From the NCBI GenBank assembly GCA_964638795.1, contig CAZXAX010000075.1:1-6767 (forward strand): a stretch of 6,767 nucleotides of DNA, in the 5' to 3' direction. The number at the start of each line of letters is the position of its first letter. The stretch's first letter is position 1. This stretch comes from CAIYHK01 sp964638795 (lineage in GTDB: Bacteria; Actinomycetota; Acidimicrobiia; Acidimicrobiales; Ilumatobacteraceae). Shown here piece after piece: positions 1 through 5,741 of the stretch. Both the position numbers and the translations under genes were made by a program. Under the pieces are notes generated by a model, which made no database searches, was not told the DNA's origin, and saw nothing but the letters and a program-made list of their open reading frames with translations.

Positions 1-518
1 CTCGACAAGAGCGACACTGCGACACTGCCTACGCCACCAGAAGCACCAGTGACAAGAATTGCTCCATCGCCTGGATTGACACCTCGATCCTCTAAGGCCA
101 TCACGCAAAGCATCGCGGTGTAGCCAGCGGTGCCAATTGCCATCGACTGAGCTGGCGTGAATACTTGGGGCAACGCAACCAGCCACCCACCGGGCACACG
201 AGCCAATTGTGAATAGCCACCGAGATGGGTTTCGCCTACACCCCAACCATTCAGGATGACCTGCTGACCAACAGTGAATGATGGATCGCTGCTTGTTGTG
301 ACACTGCCTGCGAAGTCAATTCCAGGAATCATCGGCCATCTGCGTACCACTGGCGATGATCCTGTGAGTGCGAGACCATCTTTGTAGTTGATCGTGCTAT
401 GGCTTACTGCGATTGTGACATCGCCATCCATGAGTTCATCGGTAGTCGATTCACGCCATGTCAGAGACTGTGAACCGTCTTCATCTTTTGACAACCAAAA
501 TGCATTGAACGTGGACAA
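1..518 (-). CDS. acuI: YhdH/AcuI-type NADPH-dependent acryloyl-CoA reductase-like MDR oxidoreductase (partial, C-terminal part off the left edge)
   Basis: This is a medium-chain dehydrogenase/reductase (MDR, zinc-free quinone oxidoreductase-like branch). Characterised YhdH/AcuI members reduce acryloyl-CoA to propionyl-CoA with NADPH in the cytoplasm. I translated the reverse strand: 172 residues are visible out of about 325-330 usual for the family. Family landmarks are STINYKDGLALTG (41-53), VVRRWPMIPGIDFAGSV (57-73), LNGWGVGETHLGGY (89-102), MAIGTAGYTAMLCVMALE (126-143) and the nucleotide-binding loop TGASGGVGSVA (157-167). I chose a TTG start at 518-516: it follows GGGGAGG with 6-nt spacing and begins the protein as MSTFNAF, matching the usual family N-terminus. 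An in-frame ATG at 581-579 would add 21 unconserved residues and lies inside a likely -10 box. The gene is divergent from the neighbouring CoA ligase. The family call is strong; the exact substrate is inferred from the family, and the catalytic C-terminal half is not visible. Confidence 0.88.
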   Translation of the reverse strand, partial: MSTFNAFWLSKDEDGSQSLTWRESTTDELMDGDVTIAVSHSTINYKDGLALTGSSPVVRRWPMIPGIDFAGSVTTSSDPSFTVGQQVILNGWGVGETHLGGYSQLARVPGGWLVALPQVFTPAQSMAIGTAGYTAMLCVMALEDRGVNPGDGAILVTGASGGVGSVAVSLLS

Positions 519-524
519 CAGTGG

Positions 525-531
525 CCTCCCC
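525..531 (-). promoter_or_regulatory. Ribosome binding site that decides a TTG start
   Basis: Read on the minus strand, GGGGAGG lies 6 nt before the TTG at 518. It is the strongest Shine-Dalgarno match in this leader. No comparable site precedes the in-frame ATG at 581-579, so it supports initiation at TTG for the AcuI-like gene. Confidence 0.75.
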
Positions 532-543
532 AGTTGGCAAACA

Positions 544-564
544 AGTGAACCGTTTTCGGTTACT
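544..564. repeat. Imperfect inverted repeat, candidate operator (left dyad)
   Basis: AACCG (548-552) and CGGTT (557-561) form a perfect 5-bp dyad around TTTT. The symmetry continues as AGT (544-546) and ACT (562-564) after a single bulged G at 547. It lies just downstream of the minus-strand -10 candidate, where a bound repressor could block the AcuI-like gene. It could also act as a weak hairpin in the leader RNA. Confidence 0.4.
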
Positions 565-588
565 CTGAAGAACCTAATCATAAGTTGG

Positions 589-604
589 CGCGGTTAAAAC
601 TGCG
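589..604. repeat. Near-palindromic 16-bp element, candidate operator (right dyad)
   Basis: CGCGGTT (589-595) and AACTGCG (598-604) are inverted copies with one mismatch around a central AA. The element sits at the expected transcription start of the plus-strand ligase, between its -10 candidate and its ribosome binding site. It shares the CGGTT core with the left dyad at 544-564. The operator role is inferred from position and symmetry only. Confidence 0.4.
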
Positions 605-630
605 TTATCCAGGGGGAGCGACCACTAGCC

Positions 631-2265
631 GTGAAGAGGGAAACGAGCTTTCCAGCATTCGTGCCGACCAGCGCAAATTTGGTTCGTGAATCGGCACGTC
701 GATACGCAAACAAGACCTTGGTGGTGCTTAACGATGAGCGACTGAGTTTTGCCGACCTAGAGGCGCGTTCAGCTGTGATGGCCAAGGGCTTGCTGGCAAT
801 TGGGGTAACGAAGGGGGCCAAGGTTGGTCTCCTTGCGCCGAATGGCCCTGATTGGGTGGTAGGGCTTTTTGCGATCACTCGAATTGGAGCGGTTGCGGTC
901 TTGTTGAACACCTACAACAAAGTGCCAGAACTCAATCGCACATTGCGCCACAGTGATCAATTTGCGTTATTGACCGTTGGTCATCACCTCTCAAATGATT
1001 ACCTAGACCGTATAGAGCAAGCTGCACCTGGAATTGTTGGTCAGAAGAACGAAGACCTGATGATCAGTAGCCATCCATTTCTGCGCTCAGTGTGGACCTG
1101 GAATGCGGAGCCTCGAAGCTGGTGCGGATCAATGTCTGAGCTGGTTAAGCGAGGAGAAAAAATAAGCGACGAATTCCTCGCAGAAGTCGAAAGTGAAGTG
1201 CACCCGGCTGATCCCATGGTGTTTGTTTACTCATCTGGCTCCACCTCTGATCCAAAAGCGGCAATTCACTCACATGGTGCAACCGTGCGGCACGCCCACA
1301 ACTTGTGGCAGATGCGTGACCTACAGGACGATGATGTCCTCTACACGCCGATGCCACTGTTTTGGGTGGGTGGCTTTAGTTACACACTCATTGCCTGCAT
1401 GTACGCAGGCTCGGCTGTCGTTTTTGAAGAACAATTTGAACCTGGTGCAACTCTTGAGTTGATTGAACGTGAGCGAGTAACTCAAGTCCTGGGTTGGCCG
1501 CACATCGGTAAGGCGCTGGTGGACCACCCCGATTTCAAGACGCGTGACCTTTCGTGCATTCGGGCAGGTAATTTCACAGCGCTATTGCCCCCTGATCTGC
1601 AGGCCGAGGCTGAGATTCCAAAAGCGACATCGCTTGGGATGACCGAAACACTTGGGCCTCACACTTTTGATTCAAGGCAACCTCTACCACCAGAAAAACT
1701 TGGGAGCTTTGGTTATTCAGTGCCTGGCGTGGAGCACAAAATTGTTGACCCGATCACTGGCGAGGAAATGCCAACTGGCTCGGTGGGTGAGGTGTGGCTT
1801 CGCGGCTACTCACTGATGTTGGGCTTCCACAAGCGTGAGCGTGCAGATACTTTTACTCCCGACGGCTGGTATCGCACTGGTGATGCTGGCCGCTTTGATG
1901 AAGATGATCACTTTTATTTCACGGGACGCATGGGTGACCTGATTAAAACATCAGGAATGAACGTGACACCACGAGAAGTTGAAGAAGTGTTGGAAGCCAT
2001 ACCAGAGGTGGTGCTCGCATTTGTTGCTGGTATCGATCATCCTGTGCGGGGACAAGATGTTGTTGCTCTAGTGGCGCTGAGGCCTGGCCAATCGCTTGAT
2101 GAGGAGACCGCCCGGGCCAAGGTGAAGGAACAGCTTGCCAACTACAAAGTGCCTCGCCACATTGCAGTATTTGCCGATCAGAATCAGTTGCCTTGGCTGG
2201 ACTCGGGCAAGTTGGACCGCAGACAGGTCACCGCGATGCTCGCTGAGCGTTTCAGCGAGTCCTAG
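631..2265 (+). CDS. ANL-superfamily acyl-CoA ligase 1 (FadD-like, 544 aa)
   Basis: This is a class I adenylate-forming enzyme, expected to convert a carboxylic acid, ATP and CoA into acyl-CoA, AMP and pyrophosphate in the cytoplasm. Domain order is a large N-terminal AMP-binding domain and a C-terminal lid from about residue 430. Motifs seen: A3 phosphate loop YSSGSTSDPKA (200-210, Lys209), A5 SLGMTETLG (334-342), A7 YRTGD (414-418), A8 TGRMGDLIKTSGMNV (431-445), and A10 SGKLDRR with the catalytic-type Lys527. The A3 loop is a variant of YTSGTTGxPKG, with Ser206 and Ala210 replacing the usual glycines. The other key residues are present, so I expect it to be active. The GTG start is forced: no other start codon lies in frame between it and the TAA at 595-597, and AGGGGGAG lies 12 nt before it. 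Its stop TAG overlaps that of the convergent ligase. It is divergent from an AcuI-like reductase, perhaps sharing control. The substrate is unknown: fatty, branched or aromatic acids are all possible. Confidence 0.93.
   Translation: MKRETSFPAFVPTSANLVRESARRYANKTLVVLNDERLSFADLEARSAVMAKGLLAIGVTKGAKVGLLAPNGPDWVVGLFAITRIGAVAVLLNTYNKVPELNRTLRHSDQFALLTVGHHLSNDYLDRIEQAAPGIVGQKNEDLMISSHPFLRSVWTWNAEPRSWCGSMSELVKRGEKISDEFLAEVESEVHPADPMVFVYSSGSTSDPKAAIHSHGATVRHAHNLWQMRDLQDDDVLYTPMPLFWVGGFSYTLIACMYAGSAVVFEEQFEPGATLELIERERVTQVLGWPHIGKALVDHPDFKTRDLSCIRAGNFTALLPPDLQAEAEIPKATSLGMTETLGPHTFDSRQPLPPEKLGSFGYSVPGVEHKIVDPITGEEMPTGSVGEVWLRGYSLMLGFHKRERADTFTPDGWYRTGDAGRFDEDDHFYFTGRMGDLIKTSGMNVTPREVEEVLEAIPEVVLAFVAGIDHPVRGQDVVALVALRPGQSLDEETARAKVKEQLANYKVPRHIAVFADQNQLPWLDSGKLDRRQVTAMLAERFSES
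2239..2259. terminator. Perfect 8-bp stem-loop at a convergent gene end (possible bidirectional terminator)
   Basis: CTCGCTGA (2239-2246) and TCAGCGAG (2252-2259) form a perfect 8-bp inverted repeat with a 5-nt GCGTT loop. It lies inside the last codons of ligase 1, 3 nt before that gene's TAG stop and 2 nt beyond the stop of ligase 2 read from the other strand. No T-tract follows on either strand, so it is not a classical intrinsic terminator. T-less hairpins have been proposed as terminators in Actinobacteria. It could also be a coding coincidence. Confidence 0.4.
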
Positions 2266-3734
2266 TCGGCAGACATCAGGTCAGCTAGCACCTGACGGCG
2301 CAGCAGCTTGCCTGTGTCAGTGTGGGGCAGTGATTCACGAATCACGATGCGATCTGGTGTCTTAGAAGACCGCAACAGGTCGCGGCAGTGATTGCGAAGC
2401 TGCTCACCGTCAGTTCGTGCATCGGGAACCAGCACGACGGCAGCTTCAATACGCTGGCCCCATTCGTCGTCTGGAACGCCAACAACTGCTGCGTCGACAA
2501 CATCAGGGTGGCGCAACAATGCATCCTCAATCTCCGCTGGTGCGATGTTTTCACCGCCACGGATAATCGTGTCATCGGTGCGACCCTCAATGAATAGATA
2601 TCCATCTTCGTCAATCCAGCCACGATCACGGGTGTAGAACCACTCACCTGATTCCAGGCCACGGGTTTGACCCAAGTATTCACCTGACACTTGCTTGCCG
2701 CGTGCCCATATTTCGCCATCACGGATTTCAACTTCGACTCCCGGCACAATTTTCCCGGCCGATCCGAGACGTGCCCTTGCTTTTGGGTCGCCAGTCAACG
2801 CGGCACGGTGATCATCAGGGGTCAGCATGGCAAGAGTTGAACTCGTTTCCGTGAGTCCGTAAGCGTTAGCAAATCCCGCATCAGGGAATGCTCGCAACGC
2901 ACGCTCGAGAACCGTGATTGGCATGCGTGCACCGCCGTAGGAAAGCACTTGCAAACTAGGGCACTCTGCTGAGCTCTCACCGAGTACATCTACCACTCTG
3001 GCCAGCATCGTAGGGACAAGAAATGCGTGTGTAATGTTCTCGCTACGAATCAAACCAAGCCAGATGTTCGGGTCAAAGACCGGCAGGTAAACAACACGAC
3101 GAGTGGAGTAGATGCTGGTGATTGAGTTGGCCACTCCAGCTATGTGATACGGCGGTACCGAGATCAGTGCGGCTGAGTCTTCGTTTGCTGAGGCGAATGG
3201 TATTGATGACTGTATATAAGCAACTAGGTGCTTATGCCGCAGTACGACCGCTTTGGGTTCCGAGGTGGTTCCCGAGGTGTAGAGCAACACGGCAATGCTT
3301 TCAGGTCCGACACGGGGTAGTGGCTTTTGTGCGGACTCGGTGCATGCGAGTAGCCACTCATCAGGCCCGTAGATGTTGGCTCGGTCAACACCGAGAGCGA
3401 TTAGGCGCTGAGAATCGTCAGTGATTACGAGTGGGTCTGGATGTTTGGCGAGCAGGGCACCCAATTGGTCGTCGGACAATCTGTAATTGAGTGGGATGAA
3501 TGGAACACCCGCAGCAGCCGAGGCAAAGATCGCCACAGGAAAGCACTGATGCATCATCGCCAGGTAGATAACCACTTTGGCGCCATGCTCGCTAAGCATT
3601 GATGCACCTTGCTCTGCACGTAACTTCAGATCGTTGTTCGTATACCCATCAGCCTTACTGCCAACCGTTACGCGGTCACCGGCAGTCTCAACGACCATGT
3701 TCAACAGATCGACCAGATTCAAATCACCCTGCAT
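2262..3734 (-). CDS. ANL-superfamily acyl-CoA ligase 2 (FadD-like, 490 aa)
   Basis: This is a second class I adenylate-forming enzyme, predicted to form acyl-CoA via an acyl-AMP intermediate. Motifs: A3 YTSGTTSEPKA (152-162, Lys161), A5 YGLTET (292-297), A8 EGRTDDTIIRGGENI (383-397), and A10 DTGKLLRR with Lys476. The A7 region reads FYTRDRGW rather than YRTGD: the ribose-binding Asp370 is kept but the preceding glycine is arginine. At 490 residues it is slightly shorter than typical FadD proteins. The start ATG (3734-3732) follows AGGGTG with 5-nt spacing, and residue 5 onward reads like the family N-terminus (LNLVDLLNMV). It converges on ligase 1 with overlapping stop codons and diverges from the VOC gene across 23 bp, so its promoter probably lies inside the 5' end of the VOC coding region. 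Like ligase 1, it has serine in the A3 TGxPKG position and ends that motif PKA. The substrate is not determinable. Confidence 0.93.
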   Translation of the reverse strand: MQGDLNLVDLLNMVVETAGDRVTVGSKADGYTNNDLKLRAEQGASMLSEHGAKVVIYLAMMHQCFPVAIFASAAAGVPFIPLNYRLSDDQLGALLAKHPDPLVITDDSQRLIALGVDRANIYGPDEWLLACTESAQKPLPRVGPESIAVLLYTSGTTSEPKAVVLRHKHLVAYIQSSIPFASANEDSAALISVPPYHIAGVANSITSIYSTRRVVYLPVFDPNIWLGLIRSENITHAFLVPTMLARVVDVLGESSAECPSLQVLSYGGARMPITVLERALRAFPDAGFANAYGLTETSSTLAMLTPDDHRAALTGDPKARARLGSAGKIVPGVEVEIRDGEIWARGKQVSGEYLGQTRGLESGEWFYTRDRGWIDEDGYLFIEGRTDDTIIRGGENIAPAEIEDALLRHPDVVDAAVVGVPDDEWGQRIEAAVVLVPDARTDGEQLRNHCRDLLRSSKTPDRIVIRESLPHTDTGKLLRRQVLADLMSAD

Positions 3735-3744
3735 GCGAACACCC

Positions 3745-3750
3745 TAGAAT
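3745..3750 (+). promoter_or_regulatory. -10 box of a probable leaderless promoter
   Basis: TAGAAT differs from the TATAAT consensus at one position. It ends 7 nt before the ATG at 3758, so transcription would start at or within a base or two of the start codon. No Shine-Dalgarno sequence precedes that ATG, as expected for a leaderless mRNA. No good -35 hexamer is seen, which is common for such promoters in Actinobacteria. Confidence 0.6.
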
Positions 3751-3757
3751 CATTTTC

Positions 3758-4180
3758 ATGCCAGTTTGGAATCACATAGGTCATCACGTGGCCGACCTCG
3801 AACGTTCAATCACGTTTTATGTGAATGTTTTTGGGTTCACGGTTCGGAACCGTCTTGCAGTGCCGGATGCTGGCTCGGCAAAGCTGCTTCGTGTGAAGGA
3901 GCCAGTAGGTCTTACCGCTGTTTATCTCACACTCGGTGGGGCAATTCTTGAGTTGCTCCATTTTGAACGCGAAGGGAATGAGGCAGCGCGAATCAGACCA
4001 TTCACTGAGCCGGGGCTTACCCATATCTCGCTAACCGTTGACGACATTGCCGAAACCTGCAAACTGGTTCTTCAATATGGTGGCGAAGTTTTGGAAGATA
4101 CCGATATGTGGGGCAAAGCACTGATGATTCGCGATCCCGATGGCCAGGTAATCGAGATCCTCGCTCCTGGAACCTTGTGA
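3758..4180 (+). CDS. VOC/glyoxalase-fold metalloenzyme (140 aa)
   Basis: This is a small vicinal-oxygen-chelate superfamily protein with two beta-alpha-beta-beta-beta repeats: residues about 3-70 begin NHIGHHVADLERSITFY, and about 85-136 begin GLTHISLTVDDI and end RDPDGQVIEIL. The four classic metal-ligand positions are filled: His6, Glu65 (AILELLHF), His89 and Glu133. It is therefore likely a working metal-dependent lyase, isomerase, epimerase or dioxygenase rather than a binding-only relative. The family is too diverse to name a substrate. With acyl-CoA enzymes on both sides, an epimerase or isomerase acting on a CoA thioester or its precursor is conceivable but unproven. I chose the ATG at 3758 over a longer in-frame reading from 3599: the protein then begins exactly at the first VOC strand, and a -10 box lies 7 nt upstream. 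The extra 53 residues of the longer reading would overlap ligase 2 antisense. Its 3' end converges on ligase 3, with a hairpin between. Confidence 0.9.
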   Translation: MPVWNHIGHHVADLERSITFYVNVFGFTVRNRLAVPDAGSAKLLRVKEPVGLTAVYLTLGGAILELLHFEREGNEAARIRPFTEPGLTHISLTVDDIAETCKLVLQYGGEVLEDTDMWGKALMIRDPDGQVIEILAPGTL

Positions 4181-4191
4181 TATTCGCTGTG

Positions 4192-4214
4192 CGCAGCTGA
4201 TGCGATCAGCTGCG
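4192..4214. terminator. Perfect 10-bp stem-loop between convergent genes (possible bidirectional terminator)
   Basis: CGCAGCTGAT (4192-4201) and ATCAGCTGCG (4205-4214) form a perfect 10-bp inverted repeat around a 3-nt GCG loop. It starts 11 nt after the VOC stop codon and covers the stop codon (4208-4206) of ligase 3 on the other strand. Both transcripts would fold it. There is no T-run on either side, so this would be a tail-less hairpin terminator or a 3'-end stabiliser. A shorter competing stem, GCTG (4186-4189) with CAGC (4194-4197), overlaps its left arm. Confidence 0.6.
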
Positions 4215-5720
4215 GCCCGGCAGGTCTGCTTTGACAACCTTGCCGGTTGGGTTGCGGGGCAGTTCTGAAACAAACTGCCATGCACGCGGAACCTTGTAAT
4301 CGCTAAGTCGCTCTGCGCAGAACGCCGTGAGTTCTTCAACGGTGGCCGTGGCGCCATCTTTCAAAACAATCCACGCACCGATGTCCTCACCGAGCACTTT
4401 GTGTGCCACGCCAGCCACTGCAGCCTCACGAATAGCGGGATGCTCATAGAGGACAGACTCAACATCTGAGGAGTAGACGTTGTTTCCCCCGCGGATGATC
4501 ATGTCTTTCATGCGGCCGCGAAGGTACAGGTATCCGTCCTCATCAACTTCCGCCATGTCACCGGTGTGCAACCAGCCGTCTTTCCATGAATTCGCCGTTG
4601 CTTCTGGATCACGGAAGTACTCACGCTCACGGCCCGGATTGCGCACGGTCAATTGCCCGATGGTCCGCGGGGGAAGCACATTGCCTTCTTCATCAATAAT
4701 TCGAACTTCGGTAGGGGGCACTGGGCGACCCACCGACCCAACTCGCTTGGCGTGCTCCTCTGTGGGCATATGACAGTACGCGGGCCCGGCTTCGGTCATG
4801 CCCCATGAATTGGAAACAATCGCCTTGGGGAGTCGATTGCGCAGTCGGTCAAACGTTGCAGGTGCCAGGGGTGCGCTGCCAAGAGAGCACATCATGATTG
4901 AGGTCAGATCTGCCGAATCAAATCGTGGGCTGGCGATCAAAAGTTCAGCCATTGCTGGTACTAAAAACACTGCTGATGGTTTGAGTTGTTCAACGGTGTC
5001 GTACCACTTGTCGACATCAAACTTAGGAAGGTACATCAGAGTCAAGCCGAGTTTCATCGGGTTGTAGTTGGAAGCAATGCCAGCAAAAGTGAACATTGGC
5101 GAGGAATGGAACCATCCCTTCCCAGACCAATTAGGTACACCGTTGGGCATCATTGCCACATTGCCGTGCCTGACTACGACTCCCTTGGGTCGGCCAGTGG
5201 TGCCGGAGGTGTACATGACATCAGCGAGGTCAGTGTTTCCGACTGGAATTTGAAATGGGGAATCATCGGGGTCCGTGGCAGTTTCCCAGCTAACCGCCAG
5301 TGGGGACTCTGTCGTTGCCGTAGTCACAATTGTGCGCAATTCTGGGGCACTATTTGCCGCCTCAACAATTACCGGAAGTGTTGAGGTCCCGCTAAATGCG
5401 ATGGTTGCTCCGGAGTGTTCCAACACATAGCCCAGTTCACGGGCCACCAAACGCGTGCTGATTGGAACTGCTGCTAATCCCGCTTTATGAATTGCGGTGT
5501 AGGTAACTAGAAAGCGATCGGGTTCTTCTGGTGGTACGTGAATTGCAACGCGGTCACTCTTTTGTAATCCCTGGGCTACTAGCCATCGAGCCATGCGGTT
5601 TGAAGCCTGATCCCACTCAGCAAAGGTCATTGAGAAATCATTTGCAACATTCAAGAATGCGGTTTCGTTTGGAAAACTTTCAGCCATCAAGCGAAGTTGG
5701 TCGGGCAGAAGATTCGACAT
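4206..5720 (-). CDS. ANL-superfamily acyl-CoA ligase 3 (FadD-like, 504 aa)
   Basis: This is the most canonical of the three ligases, predicted to activate a carboxylic acid to its CoA thioester using ATP. Motifs: A3 YTSGTTGRPKG (170-180, Lys179), A5 NSWGMTEAG (304-312), A7 WLHTGD (383-388), A8 RGRMKDMIIRGGNNVY (401-416), and A10 NPTGKVVK with Lys494. Length is typical for the family. The start ATG (5720-5718) is preceded by AAGGTGAG at 5737-5730 with 9-nt spacing. It lies 21 bp downstream of the acyl-CoA dehydrogenase stop on the same strand, so the two are very probably one transcript. That pairs activation with the first oxidation step of beta-oxidation-like degradation. The 3' end faces the VOC gene over 25 bp with a shared hairpin. 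A steroid or terpenoid side-chain acid is one option among several, and I cannot choose between substrates. Confidence 0.94.
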   Translation of the reverse strand: MSNLLPDQLRLMAESFPNETAFLNVANDFSMTFAEWDQASNRMARWLVAQGLQKSDRVAIHVPPEEPDRFLVTYTAIHKAGLAAVPISTRLVARELGYVLEHSGATIAFSGTSTLPVIVEAANSAPELRTIVTTATTESPLAVSWETATDPDDSPFQIPVGNTDLADVMYTSGTTGRPKGVVVRHGNVAMMPNGVPNWSGKGWFHSSPMFTFAGIASNYNPMKLGLTLMYLPKFDVDKWYDTVEQLKPSAVFLVPAMAELLIASPRFDSADLTSIMMCSLGSAPLAPATFDRLRNRLPKAIVSNSWGMTEAGPAYCHMPTEEHAKRVGSVGRPVPPTEVRIIDEEGNVLPPRTIGQLTVRNPGREREYFRDPEATANSWKDGWLHTGDMAEVDEDGYLYLRGRMKDMIIRGGNNVYSSDVESVLYEHPAIREAAVAGVAHKVLGEDIGAWIVLKDGATATVEELTAFCAERLSDYKVPRAWQFVSELPRNPTGKVVKADLPGRS

Positions 5721-5741
5721 GATTATTTGCTCACCTTCGTG

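Larger units (their letters stand above)
519..630. promoter_or_regulatory. Divergent intergenic promoter region between the AcuI-like gene and acyl-CoA ligase 1
   Basis: This 112-bp gap is the longest noncoding stretch in the window and must hold promoters for both flanking genes. On the minus strand TATGAT (582-577) matches the -10 consensus TATAAT at five of six positions and would give a leader of about 50 nt before the TTG start. On the plus strand TAAGTT (581-586) fits the TANNNT pattern and would give a leader of about 38 nt to the GTG at 631. AGGGGGAG (611-618) is the ribosome binding site for the ligase, with a rather long 12-nt spacing. No convincing -35 box is visible for either. 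Two dyads (544-564 and 589-604) flank the overlapping -10 candidates. The promoter positions are inferred, not demonstrated. Confidence 0.5.

Noticed and set aside
3..22. Short tandem direct repeat of GCGACACT inside the AcuI-like gene
   Set aside because: It encodes the conserved GSVAVSL segment after the nucleotide-binding loop, so the repetition follows from codons for a conserved protein stretch.
388..597. 69-residue plus-strand open frame over the start of the AcuI-like gene
   Set aside because: It is antisense to a conserved family, has no recognisable domain and no convincing ribosome binding site.
2342..2749. 135-residue open frame on the minus strand
   Set aside because: It lies in a different frame inside ligase 2, which has clear conserved motifs across the same bases; the translation shows no family features.
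3599..3757. N-terminal extension of the VOC protein by 53 residues
   Set aside because: The extension is low in conserved character, runs antisense over the start of ligase 2, and the VOC fold begins right at the ATG at 3758.
4031..4357. 108-residue minus-strand frame across the VOC/ligase 3 junction
   Set aside because: It is antisense to the conserved second half of the VOC domain and out of frame with ligase 3; it is a shadow frame.
4986..5384. 132-residue plus-strand frame
   Set aside because: It lies entirely antisense to the core adenylation domain of ligase 3 and has no recognisable features.
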